Assembly: GCA_027487815.1 (NCBI GenBank)
Contig: JAIYCW010000034.1
Location: forward strand, 30,096 to 94,095
Source: Burkholderiales bacterium
GTDB taxonomy: Bacteria; Pseudomonadota; Gammaproteobacteria; Burkholderiales; Burkholderiaceae_E
Length of the DNA: 64,000 nucleotides
Reading direction: 5' to 3'
Shown here in pieces: positions 46,125 to 54,599 of this stretch (positions are counted from its first letter, which is position 1; every line of letters starts with the position of its first letter). The position numbers were made by a program, and so were the translations under genes. The notes beneath the pieces were generated by a model that did no database searches, was not told the origin of the DNA, and saw nothing but the letters and a program-made list of their open reading frames with translations.

Positions 46125-46916
46125 GTGTCATCGGCCAGCCCTCGCCAGCTGCGCTGGCCAGCGCTTGTAGCCACGGCTGCGCTGCATGTCGGGGGCATCG
46201 GCGCGGCCTATCTTTTGTTTGCAAACATTGCTTCCGAGCCTAAGCCTGCACCGGTGCGGATCGAACTGATCACACTGCCCGAGCCTACACCACCGCCACC
46301 GGCGCCGCAGATCAGCCCTCCCGTGCCCAGGGCTCTTGCTACGCCGCCGGAGCGTAGTGTGAAGCCGCCACCAAGCAGCCCAGCACCAGCTCCAAAGGTC
46401 CTGCCCGCGCCGGCCCCAGTGGCCAGTGCGCAATCGGTTGCGCCAACGCCCAGCCCGTCGCAACCGGCACCGTCAAGTGCGGCCTTACCTGCACCGGCAG
46501 CTCCGAGCGTGGCATCAAGCCCTGCGCCCGCCGCCGCACCAGCACCAGCGGCACCCTCTTCTGCGCCAAATACCGAGCGAGCTGCGGCACCAACTGCAGC
46601 ACCAAATGCGGCACCAACGGCGCCGCAGCGCACTGGCCCGAGAGTAGACGCGAGTTGGGCAGGCAATAGTGCGCCGGCCTATCCTGCCATGGCTCGCAGG
46701 ATGGGCGATGAAGGCGAAGTACGCCTGGATATTTTGGTAAGCGCTGAAGGTGCGGTGCTCGAAGTAAAGTTGAAACGCACCAGCGGCTCGGAATTGTTGG
46801 ACCGAGCCGCGGTTGATGCAGTAAAACGTTGGCGCTTTCGCCCCGCTCAGGTGGACGGCAAACCGACAGCAGAGTGGTATTACAACTGGAGCTGGGTATT
46901 CAAGCTCGATAGCTGA
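46125..46916 (+). CDS. tonB: Energy transducer TonB
   Basis: From GTG 46125 the protein has 263 residues. It has a single N-terminal helix with the conserved His (VATAALHVGGIGAAYLLF), a long Pro/Ala-rich spacer (about residues 50-170) and the C-terminal TonB fold (PAYPAMARRMGDEGEVRLDI to VKRWRFRPAQVDG). TTG 46092 would also be open but lies inside the repeat array. With ExbB and ExbD it drives outer-membrane receptors such as BtuB. Confidence 0.9.
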   Translation: MSSASPRQLRWPALVATAALHVGGIGAAYLLFANIASEPKPAPVRIELITLPEPTPPPPAPQISPPVPRALATPPERSVKPPPSSPAPAPKVLPAPAPVASAQSVAPTPSPSQPAPSSAALPAPAAPSVASSPAPAAAPAPAAPSSAPNTERAAAPTAAPNAAPTAPQRTGPRVDASWAGNSAPAYPAMARRMGDEGEVRLDILVSAEGAVLEVKLKRTSGSELLDRAAVDAVKRWRFRPAQVDGKPTAEWYYNWSWVFKLDS

Positions 46917-46951
46917 GCCCCGACTTAATTGAACTTAAGGTTTCGATAACT

Positions 46952-47701
46952 ATGCTGATGGATACTCTGACCAACGCGCTCATCCCAAGCGCGCAAGCCC
47001 AAACGGCAAGCACGCCTGCACCGGCGAGTGCGTCGCTCGGCCTGGCGCATTTTTGGGAGCAAGGTGATGCGCTCACCCACGGGGTGGCCTACCTGTTGCT
47101 GATCATGTCGCTGGTGAGCTGGTACTTCATCATTTCCAAAGCCTGGTCCGCCTGGCAACTGCGCAAGTCCCGCGCAGCACTCGCGCAGTTCTGGGCCGCA
47201 CCCGATTTGCCCCAGGGCCTCAAGGCCCTGCAGGCGCAAGATAGCGAAGGCGTGTTTAGTGCCATGGCGGAGCGCGCAATGTATGCCGCCAAACAAACCC
47301 CAGGACAAACGCTTGCGGGCCAGCTTGGCGCGCAAGACGAAATCGTCACCCGAGCTTTGCGACAGCAGATGACCCAGACCTCTGCAGGGTTGGAACGTGG
47401 TCTCACCGTGCTGGCTTCGGTTGGCAGCACCTCACCTTTTGTTGGTTTGTTCGGCACCGTCTGGGGCATCTACCATGCGCTACTCAATATCGCAGGCGCG
47501 GGGCAAGTGTTGATGGACCGGATTGCTGGACCGGTGGGTGAGGCCTTGATCATGACTGCAGCAGGCCTGGCCGTGGCCATCCCGGCAGTCCTGGCCTACA
47601 ACACCTTTACTCGTATTAACCGCGTCACACTCGCCGAGCTCGACGGTTTTGCCCACGATTTGCTTGCACTGGTCACGACCGGTCGCAAGCCAGGAGCCTG
47701 A
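46952..47701 (+). CDS. exbB: Biopolymer transporter ExbB
   Basis: The 249-residue protein has the TolQ/ExbB pattern of three helices: one near residues 45-68, then two after ASVGSTSPFVGLFGTVWGIYHAL and GEALIMTAAGLAVAIPAVLAYN. It forms the pentameric proton channel that powers TonB. A 35-base gap separates it from tonB. The first 25 residues form a poor signal-like stretch. Confidence 0.94.
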   Translation: MLMDTLTNALIPSAQAQTASTPAPASASLGLAHFWEQGDALTHGVAYLLLIMSLVSWYFIISKAWSAWQLRKSRAALAQFWAAPDLPQGLKALQAQDSEGVFSAMAERAMYAAKQTPGQTLAGQLGAQDEIVTRALRQQMTQTSAGLERGLTVLASVGSTSPFVGLFGTVWGIYHALLNIAGAGQVLMDRIAGPVGEALIMTAAGLAVAIPAVLAYNTFTRINRVTLAELDGFAHDLLALVTTGRKPGA

Positions 47702-47702
47702 C

Positions 47703-48134
47703 ATGGGCTTCGGCGGACTCGACAATCAGCCCAATCAATCGCCGATGGTGGAGATCAACACCACGCCGCTCGTTGATGTGATGTTGGTGTTGCTGGTGAT
47801 CTTCATCATCACCGCACCCTTGCTCACCCACTCGATCAAGCTCGATCTTCCCAATGCACAAGCGCCGGCTGCTGCGGATAAGCCAGAAACCATAGCGTTG
47901 TCGATTGATGCACAAGGGGCGCTGTTTTGGAATAACGAAGCGGTGAGTGATATCCAGGCGCTCGCAGCCCGATTTGATGTTGCCGCCAAACGCCAACCTC
48001 AGCCCGAATTACATCTGCGCGCTGATCAGCAAGTGCGATATCAGCGGCTAGCAGAGGTGATGTCGGCTGCACAGCAAGCCGGGCTTAGCAAGATAGGTTT
48101 TGTCACCGAGCCCAAGGCTGTCGCCAAGCCCTAG
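47703..48134 (+). CDS. exbD: Biopolymer transporter ExbD
   Basis: From ATG 47703 the 143-residue protein has one helix (MVEINTTPLVDVMLVLLVIF) with the essential Asp in PLVDVMLVLL, then a periplasmic domain (LHLRADQQVRYQRLAEVM). It converts proton flow into TonB motion. It starts one base after exbB and converges with tldE. Confidence 0.94.
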   Translation: MGFGGLDNQPNQSPMVEINTTPLVDVMLVLLVIFIITAPLLTHSIKLDLPNAQAPAAADKPETIALSIDAQGALFWNNEAVSDIQALAARFDVAAKRQPQPELHLRADQQVRYQRLAEVMSAAQQAGLSKIGFVTEPKAVAKP

Positions 48135-48149
48135 CCGCAGTCAATCGCG

Positions 48150-49517
48150 CTAGAGCGCAAAACGCATCTTGCGAATCAGCAGCCCTGGGGCACGCACCGC
48201 TCCCCAGCTGCGCCAATCATAGGAATCGGTATCGGGCAGCCAGTGGCTCTCCGATTCGATCGCTTCAAGTTGCGGCCCGAGAAGTTCGAAGAGTGAGTCA
48301 TCAAAGCGCATCGGTTTGATCGGCGCCTGGGCTATACCGTCTTCCACCCACAAGCTGGCAAAGCGGGTCATCCCGGTGATGGCACAGCGCTGTCGATCAG
48401 AAAAATTCAGATACCAAAGGTTGCTGATCGAAATCCCTGTATGCAAGGCATCAAGCGCGCTGCTCGCGGGCAAATCACCCGGCTGCATCACCCCAACCTC
48501 GGGAGCTTCATGACTCGCTGCACCATTGGCTTTCAGGCCAAACTCAATTGCGCTGCGGCTTGAGATCAGTGTATTGACCAACTTGCCTGCGCTAACCAGC
48601 TCAATCGCCCGGGCACGCGGCACTCCATCACCATCGAATAATGGCGCCTGTGCTTCACCAAGCGCTTCAGCAAGATGCACCGCGGGGGCAAAAGCCACCT
48701 GCCCCTGCTCGAGCGCATTTAGTGGCGATTGCCCGGTCTTGATGGCCGAGGCCGAAAACCCACCCCAGCTCAGCATCCCGAGCAACTCCGCACTGGCTGC
48801 AGGCGCAAGCCACACCCGATAATCGCCGGGCGTAAGTTCCATCGCGGGGCGTATCAATACTTGGGCTTGTTGCTTGGCCGCCTGGATCGCTTGCTCTACC
48901 GCTTGCGCATCAAAGGTATCGCCCGCCACATGAAACTTGGCCGCCTTGTCCGGAGCAGCCGGAGCAGGTGCATACACTGAGGCCTCAAAGCTATAGCGGC
49001 TTGCGCTATGCCAAAGGGCGATCCCCACTGAACTCAGCACAGCGAACACCATCGGGCCTTGCATTAAGAAGCCCACCAGATCCGCGCCCACAGCCGCGCT
49101 AGCAATCACACGCATGGCTACTTCACTGGGCACCGCACTGGTGTCATGGCGTTCTTCAAGTGTCCATGCCTGCGGATGCCATGTGAGCCACGGATCGGTG
49201 GGCATCACCGCGTTGGTCTCGCGAAGCTTGATCAATGCATCATCAAGCGCGGTTGTGTTGGTGGCCTGCGGGCTCATGGTAATCACAGCCTGGCTGCTCA
49301 CCCGGCGTGCAGTATCAATCAAGCGCACCAGCACCTGCACACGCTCCACATGGCCAGCTTGCCGGACCCGCCCATGATTAAACCGGATAAAGTCACTGGC
49401 CTCAGCGCGCATCTGCACCACCAGCACTTCATCGGCCCGCGCGCTGTGATTCACCCAGGGCTTGAGCCCCTGATAGAGCGACCAGAATTGATCGATTGCG
49501 CCGACATGCTCAAGCAC
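48150..49517 (-). CDS. pmbA: TldE/PmbA-type metalloprotease partner
   Basis: I begin at GTG 49517 with GAGG six bases upstream. The gene overlaps the tldD stop by eight bases and encodes 455 residues. It is a TldD/PmbA family protein without the HEXXXH motif, so it should be the TldE half that completes the active TldD-TldE dimer. The C-terminus contains ISNLWYLNFSDRQRCAITGM. The pair degrades or trims unfolded peptides such as microcin or CcdA. Confidence 0.85.
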   Translation of the reverse strand: MLEHVGAIDQFWSLYQGLKPWVNHSARADEVLVVQMRAEASDFIRFNHGRVRQAGHVERVQVLVRLIDTARRVSSQAVITMSPQATNTTALDDALIKLRETNAVMPTDPWLTWHPQAWTLEERHDTSAVPSEVAMRVIASAAVGADLVGFLMQGPMVFAVLSSVGIALWHSASRYSFEASVYAPAPAAPDKAAKFHVAGDTFDAQAVEQAIQAAKQQAQVLIRPAMELTPGDYRVWLAPAASAELLGMLSWGGFSASAIKTGQSPLNALEQGQVAFAPAVHLAEALGEAQAPLFDGDGVPRARAIELVSAGKLVNTLISSRSAIEFGLKANGAASHEAPEVGVMQPGDLPASSALDALHTGISISNLWYLNFSDRQRCAITGMTRFASLWVEDGIAQAPIKPMRFDDSLFELLGPQLEAIESESHWLPDTDSYDWRSWGAVRAPGLLIRKMRFAL

Positions 49518-50976
49518 CAAACACCTCGACGCCTTCAAACCAGCAGGGCGGGCTCGCATGCCCGACCCGAATCACCTGACCCGGTTCACCCTTGCCACAA
49601 AACGGCGTGCCCATCACTTCCATGCTTGCGGCGTCGCCTACTGCTCTAAGCGAGCGCCAGAAACTCGCGGACACGCCCCGATAGCCAGGGTTGCGCACAA
49701 CGCTGGTGAGCTCACCATTTTCAATCAGCTGACCCCACTCGCATCCGAACTGAAACTTGTTGCGTGAATCATCGATGGACCATGAACGGTTGGTACGCAT
49801 CAAGACGCCACGCTTAATCCCCTGAATCATGGCCTCAAAGGAGGTATCACCCGGCTCGACATTGATGTTGGCCATTCGATCAATCGGTGCGCGATGCCAG
49901 CCGATGGATCGGCTATTGGCCACACCCAGCGCGTCTGAAGGGTTACCAGCGGCCATTGCCAAAGCGCCCGTGAGTTGCGCGGCTGGCGTCTCGGCCAAAG
50001 CCTTGACGCGGGCATGCGACAAGGCCCCGCCCAAAGGCCGCTTCAGCACACCTTGCTCAATCAGCATCACCTTGTGCGCTATCTGGCCCTCGTCATCCAG
50101 GGCATAACTCGCAAGCTCTTCGGGCCGCCCCGGATCAAAGCTCACATTAAGCAATGGCGAGCCATACTGATACTCACCGAACATGTCCGGGCGCACAAAA
50201 CTGGTTCCGGCGAAATTACGCTCATCACCCAGGATCCGGTCCAGCTCCAACGGATGCCCAATCGATTCATGAATCTGCAGCATCATTTGATCCGGGGCCA
50301 GCACCAGATCCATCACGCCGCTTGGAGCCGCGGGTGCACGCGCCAAAGCCAGGGCCTGCGCTGCCACGATGCGCCCCGAGCCCGCCAAGCCACTGGCCCG
50401 CAAAACCTGCGAGCCGCCTTGCTGGCAATAGCCGTTGTATTGCCCCGCCAATGAACGGGTTTGCACCACATCATCATGCTGCGCAGTCGCTTCAAGACTG
50501 GGCGTGAGATAAGCAAACTCTTGCTCGCCCACAAGCTCACCTTGCCACTCATAGCGCTGCCTCACGCGAGTGATATGGATACTTGCACTGCTTGATACGA
50601 TGCCTTTCGCCGCCTGCATTTGCGCTGACTCATGCTGCAGCAGATCGCGCAGCTCGGTCAGGCTGGGCATGGTATCGGCAGGTGAGCTATAACGCAGCCC
50701 GCGAGCTTGCGGCTGCGGCCACATCACGTTAGCAAACACATTAAGCGCCTGATTGGCTCGGGCAATTCGCTCGGCTTGGTGCTGCGCAAAAGCCAGCCCC
50801 GCCTCGGAGGTATCGGCGCTGGCAAAGTAGCCCAAGCCATTGCCGCCATCGGCAGGCTCAAGCAATACCGTGACCATCACGCCCGCATCGCTTGAAAAAC
50901 TCACCGGAGAAAAAACGCCCCGCACGATGGCGAGGCGTTGGGAGTCAGCTTGGTAAAAGCGTCGGCTTACCAGCAC
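49510..50976 (-). CDS. tldD: TldD metalloprotease
   Basis: The 488-residue protein has the zinc motif HESIGH (MLQIHESIGHPLELDRILGDE) and the C-terminal segment MRTNRSWSIDDSRNKFQFGC. With TldE it forms a peptidase used in peptide maturation and turnover. It lies 30 bases after the ParA gene and 8 bases into tldE, so the two are cotranslated. The N-terminal 40 residues are less conserved. Confidence 0.88.
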   Translation of the reverse strand: MLVSRRFYQADSQRLAIVRGVFSPVSFSSDAGVMVTVLLEPADGGNGLGYFASADTSEAGLAFAQHQAERIARANQALNVFANVMWPQPQARGLRYSSPADTMPSLTELRDLLQHESAQMQAAKGIVSSSASIHITRVRQRYEWQGELVGEQEFAYLTPSLEATAQHDDVVQTRSLAGQYNGYCQQGGSQVLRASGLAGSGRIVAAQALALARAPAAPSGVMDLVLAPDQMMLQIHESIGHPLELDRILGDERNFAGTSFVRPDMFGEYQYGSPLLNVSFDPGRPEELASYALDDEGQIAHKVMLIEQGVLKRPLGGALSHARVKALAETPAAQLTGALAMAAGNPSDALGVANSRSIGWHRAPIDRMANINVEPGDTSFEAMIQGIKRGVLMRTNRSWSIDDSRNKFQFGCEWGQLIENGELTSVVRNPGYRGVSASFWRSLRAVGDAASMEVMGTPFCGKGEPGQVIRVGHASPPCWFEGVEVFGA

Positions 50977-51006
50977 GGTGATGTCACCTAAACCAGATTG
51001 GTGATA

Positions 51007-51627
51007 TCACTTCAGCCAAGCCTGAATCGATTCCCAGGTTTCAAGATCCTTCTCAACGCGCGCAGTCGGCACGTCAAACAGCGTCAATCCATGCGCGGCC
51101 AGATGCACATAGTTTTGTGTATCGCGCACATAACCGGCAACCGGCAGATTGAGGCCGCCCACAAAGCGGCCCAATTGCTCAGCCGCTTTGGTGCGCACAT
51201 CCACACGCATGCCAACGATGCCCACGGTAGCTTCAAATTGACGAGCGCTGCTGAACTCGGCACGCAGGGCCTCCAAAAACTGCTGGGTAGCCATCACATC
51301 AAACATCGATGGAGTAAGCGGCACCAGAATTTTGTTGGCGACCTTCACGATATCCGCAAGGCGCTTGCCCTTCAAGGCAGCAGGTGTGTCGAGCACGATA
51401 TGCGACACGCCTTTTGGTGGACGAGCCATGTCGCCTTGAATGTCCCAGGTCTGGATCGGCGCCACGCCCGCCGGGCGCAGCTTGAGCCAATGACGGGCAG
51501 ATTGTTGCTCATCGAAATCCCCGAGCATGGTGGAATGATTTTGCGTGGCGAAGAAGCCCGCAAGATTGGTTGCCAATGTGGTCTTGCCCACACCACCTTT
51601 AGGATTAACAATCGCAACAACCGGCAT
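51007..51627 (-). CDS. Orphan ParA-family ATPase
   Basis: From ATG 51627, with GGAG nine bases upstream, the protein has 206 residues. Walker A is deviant-type KGGVGKTT (VVAIVNPKGGVGKTTLATNL), and VLDTPAALKGKRLADIV is present. There is no ParB gene and no parS-like repeat. Short orphan ParAs of this kind act in chromosome or protein placement, or have unknown jobs. It sits between btuB and tldD on the same strand. Confidence 0.8.
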   Translation of the reverse strand: MPVVAIVNPKGGVGKTTLATNLAGFFATQNHSTMLGDFDEQQSARHWLKLRPAGVAPIQTWDIQGDMARPPKGVSHIVLDTPAALKGKRLADIVKVANKILVPLTPSMFDVMATQQFLEALRAEFSSARQFEATVGIVGMRVDVRTKAAEQLGRFVGGLNLPVAGYVRDTQNYVHLAAHGLTLFDVPTARVEKDLETWESIQAWLK

Positions 51628-51663
51628 CTTCTTCTCCGTCAATTCGATGAACTCGCGATGGTA

Positions 51664-53577
51664 TCACCGCATCGCGTAGCGCACACCAATACTGGCGTGA
51701 AATCCTGGCATCACGAAAAATTGTGCGGTCTCGTAGCGTCGATCAAACAGGTTGTTGGCCCGAACAAACACTGACCACTGTTTATCCACCTGCCAAACTC
51801 CATGCAAATGCAACAATCCATAGCCCGCAAGGCGCTGGGTATTGCCCGCGTCGTTGAAACGAGCCGAACTTGCCTGCACTTCCGCTCCAATTCGATACGC
51901 CCCCATCTCATGCTCAGCCCGCAAATTCAAGGTGCGCGCCGCACGCCTGGGCAACACACGATCTGTTGCGGTATCGCGAGCATCCAGCCAGTCAAGCGCG
52001 GCTGACAAGCGAGTGTTACCCATACGATGTCCGAGGGCCAATGAAGCGCCAGTGAGTTCGGCCTTGCCGACGTTATCCGCACAACCAAACACAAACTGTG
52101 GGTCAGGATCAGGGCACACCGGAGCGAACACAACCAGGTCTCGCACCCTATTCTGATACACGACCAATTTGGCTGTCGTCGCCTGCCCCTCACGTGCGGC
52201 CAGGTTGTAGTACAGCCCGAGCTCGGCATTGCGTGAGGTCTCGGGGCGAATCACCGGACGACCAAAGAACGGAAAGTACAGATCATTGAAGCTGGGCGCC
52301 TTGTAACCAGTCGACACCTGTGCTGCCACGCGCCACTGGGGTGTCAAGCGATAGGCATAGCCAAGGTTACCTGTACTTTTGCCGCCGAATTGCGAATCGT
52401 CGTCGGACCGCACGCCTGCTTGCACCGAATGCGCCCCCTGATTCCACAACGCTGCGAGCCGCACGCTGTCCGTCACACGTCCCACAGGCGTACCCACCGC
52501 ATACCCACTACTACCGATCTTCTGATCATTGCGATCCAGCGCAACACTGACTTGCAAAGGTTTAAGCACCTGCCAATCCAGCTGCACTGCGCTTTGCAAC
52601 TGCTCGGTGCGAAACACACCAGGGAAATTGCTGATAGCTTGCGAAAAATCAGTGGTCTGCCCAAGGCGCAAACGCAACACCACGTCCTGACTAAGCTGAT
52701 GAGTACCGGTGATACCGAGCAAATGCGATCGGGTCTTCACGCGGGCATCAGCGAAGGTCAAGCCGCTATCAAACTGGCTATCCAAGGCATCGGTGTAGCC
52801 CACCAGGCCAATACGATGGCCCGGTGCAAGATCAATAAATCCATTGAGCTGCGCGGATTGTCTTTCATAGCCATCCCGATCAGGATTGAAGCTGAAGTTT
52901 CCTTGCCGTGTCGCGTTATAGCCCGAGGAGCGCTCTTGAGCCACACCGGCTGAAAAACCATAATTGGTGCCGCCGCCTTGCAAACCAGCCACTGCAGTCG
53001 TGGTGCCAAATGAGCCTGCACTGAGCAAGCCATTGGCCTGCCAGGCCGATCCGCCGGCCAAGCGCTTGGAGGCTTGAGGCAGCAAGAAGTTAAAAGCGCC
53101 ACCGATAGCATCCGCACCAAACACGCTCGATGCAGGTCCACGCAAAATCTCTGCGCTACCGAACAACAAGGGGTTTATCGATTGCGGTGTCGGGGTGCCC
53201 AAAGTGCCCGAGCCAATCCGAAAGCCCTCGATCAAAAACAGGGTTTGTCCGCTATTGGCGCCGCGCAACAATACGGATGATGGCGCGCCCGGCCCGCCGT
53301 TGCTGATGATTTGCACCGCGTTTTCACGCCGCAATAAATCAGTAAGCGTAGCCGGCACTGCATTACCCAATGACACGCTATCGATCACCGAAACATCAGA
53401 GGCCAAACGGGAAATCTCTTGTGGATTGCGAGTTGCCGTCACCACCACTGGATCGAGCGCCGGCTGGGCAATAGACGGATCGCTTGCGCCAAGGCAGGCT
53501 AGAGCAAAAGAAAGTGAAGTCAGGGAAAAGAAAACACGCGAGCCGAAGCGGCCCGCACTTGAGGGGGAACACAACAT
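51664..53577 (-). CDS. btuB: TonB-dependent vitamin B12 receptor (BtuB-like)
   Basis: The ATG at 53577 has GGAG six bases upstream and gives 637 residues. It has a signal peptide ending SIAQ, the TonB-box-like DPVVVTATRNPQE, a plug with SSVLLRGANSGQTLFLIEGF, and a 22-strand-type barrel ending in a Tyr/Phe-rich strand (FHASIGVRYAMR). The cobalamin riboswitch upstream identifies the substrate better than the sequence does. It imports B12 with TonB energy. Confidence 0.88.
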   Translation of the reverse strand: MLCSPSSAGRFGSRVFFSLTSLSFALACLGASDPSIAQPALDPVVVTATRNPQEISRLASDVSVIDSVSLGNAVPATLTDLLRRENAVQIISNGGPGAPSSVLLRGANSGQTLFLIEGFRIGSGTLGTPTPQSINPLLFGSAEILRGPASSVFGADAIGGAFNFLLPQASKRLAGGSAWQANGLLSAGSFGTTTAVAGLQGGGTNYGFSAGVAQERSSGYNATRQGNFSFNPDRDGYERQSAQLNGFIDLAPGHRIGLVGYTDALDSQFDSGLTFADARVKTRSHLLGITGTHQLSQDVVLRLRLGQTTDFSQAISNFPGVFRTEQLQSAVQLDWQVLKPLQVSVALDRNDQKIGSSGYAVGTPVGRVTDSVRLAALWNQGAHSVQAGVRSDDDSQFGGKSTGNLGYAYRLTPQWRVAAQVSTGYKAPSFNDLYFPFFGRPVIRPETSRNAELGLYYNLAAREGQATTAKLVVYQNRVRDLVVFAPVCPDPDPQFVFGCADNVGKAELTGASLALGHRMGNTRLSAALDWLDARDTATDRVLPRRAARTLNLRAEHEMGAYRIGAEVQASSARFNDAGNTQRLAGYGLLHLHGVWQVDKQWSVFVRANNLFDRRYETAQFFVMPGFHASIGVRYAMR

Positions 53578-53589
53578 GACAGTCTCCGA

Positions 53590-53608
53590 GCTTCGCCCAC
53601 CGCGAAGC
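53590..53608 (-). promoter_or_regulatory. Hairpin next to the btuB ribosome site
   Basis: GCTTCGC-GGTGG-GCGAAGC forms a perfect seven-base stem on the minus strand. It ends one base before the GGAG ribosome site of btuB and could be the part of the riboswitch that masks translation. A second short hairpin, GTGGC/GCCAC, lies at 53625-53636. Confidence 0.5.
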
Positions 53609-53639
53609 CAATGAACCAAAAGAAGTGGCAAGCCACCAA

Positions 53640-53800
53640 CCCTCTTGGCCGGTATCCGGGCTGCACTGGTATCGGGATCCCCTTCCCAGGCCGAAGACAG
53701 CCCAGTGGATATTGATCACGAATGCCCATGGCTTCATTGCGAAGCCATGAACTCAATGCTTACCGTTGCGGGGGCAGCGCAGGTTATCGATACAAACCTC
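53640..53800 (-). promoter_or_regulatory. Cobalamin riboswitch of btuB
   Basis: On the minus strand GCTGCCCCCGCAACGGTAA (the conserved core) is followed by a long hairpin with CATGGCTTC/GAAGCCATG arms, then CACTGGG..GGGAAGG, and the B12 box AGCCCGGATACCGGCC, in the usual order. The conserved 5' parts (GGGAA...GGTG...AATCC) that precede the core in most members are not seen; only GGTT/AACC is there. It senses B12 and turns off btuB. Confidence 0.85.
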
Positions 53801-53912
53801 AAGCCATAAAGCGCTTGAGCATCGCTCCTGCTTCCCGTTTAACTTGCGGACTCATCCAGACCCGCAGGCACCAAAAGCGTCGCCAGTATAAGGCTAATGC
53901 TCCGATAGCCAT
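53799..53912 (-). CDS. Possible 37-residue basic ORF upstream of the riboswitch
   Basis: The frame begins MAIGALALYWRRFWCLRVWM and runs on through PQVKREAGAMLKRFMA. It starts 22 bases after the redoxin gene and ends at the 5' edge of the riboswitch. Its ribosome site is poor and I recognise no family. It is listed because it fills the only gap over 300 bases; chance is quite possible. Confidence 0.25.
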   Translation of the reverse strand: MAIGALALYWRRFWCLRVWMSPQVKREAGAMLKRFMA

Positions 53913-53933
53913 CAATCCGCATGCGGCTGGAGG

Positions 53934-54569
53934 TCAGTTGTACTTGACTCCACACCCATAAGGAGCACTGGTGGTTACGGCCACAGGCCGCCCAGCGCGC
54001 ATGTCATCGAGGGCAAGTGCCACGAAGTTACGCGCGGTTTTGATGTCCTCTGGGTTGGCCGAGCGCTTATCGTCAATGCCACCCGCATACACCAGCTGCC
54101 CGCTCGGATCGATGATGTACATATGCGGAGTAGTGCGGGCGCCATAGAGCTTGCCGACCTGTCCATCGGCATCCATCAACACAGCTGTGGGTGCGGCACC
54201 CCAAGCGGTCATGGCCTGCGCGAGCTTGGGCGGCTCCATATAGTCTTCATGCTTGGGATTGGTGGAGTTAATCGCCAACCAGACAACACCGGCCGCGCTG
54301 TAGCGCGATTGCAGCGTCTGCATGTTTTTGCTGTTGTAGTGCTTCTTCACAAACGGGCAGTTCGGATTGACCCATTCCAGCACCACGGTTTTGCCCTTGA
54401 ACTCGGCCAGTGAAAAGGTTTTCCCATTCACATCGCGCAGCTGAAAATTCGGGGCCCCTTGCCCGGGTCCAATATTGGCCCAAACAGGAGTGGATAACGC
54501 CAAGCCTGCGGCGCCTGCGCCGATCAAATAGTGGCGGCGCTGGGGATCAAGGGGAGTCGACGTCATCAT
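53934..54569 (-). CDS. Exported thioredoxin-like redoxin
   Basis: From the ATG at 54569 the protein has 211 residues (the next ATG at 54566 has better spacing to GGAG). A twin-Arg-like signal RRHYLIGAGAAGLALSTPVWA is followed by a redoxin fold: VVLEWVNPNCPFVKKHYNSKNM and APTAVLMDADGQVGKLYGARTTPHMYII. It has a single cysteine in NPNCPFV rather than CXXC, like thiol peroxidase-type members. It follows dsbD by 31 bases, so DsbD may reduce it. Confidence 0.78.
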   Translation of the reverse strand: MMTSTPLDPQRRHYLIGAGAAGLALSTPVWANIGPGQGAPNFQLRDVNGKTFSLAEFKGKTVVLEWVNPNCPFVKKHYNSKNMQTLQSRYSAAGVVWLAINSTNPKHEDYMEPPKLAQAMTAWGAAPTAVLMDADGQVGKLYGARTTPHMYIIDPSGQLVYAGGIDDKRSANPEDIKTARNFVALALDDMRAGRPVAVTTSAPYGCGVKYN

Positions 54570-54599
54570 GGTCTCCTGCAAAGGGGTGTTACAAAACAT

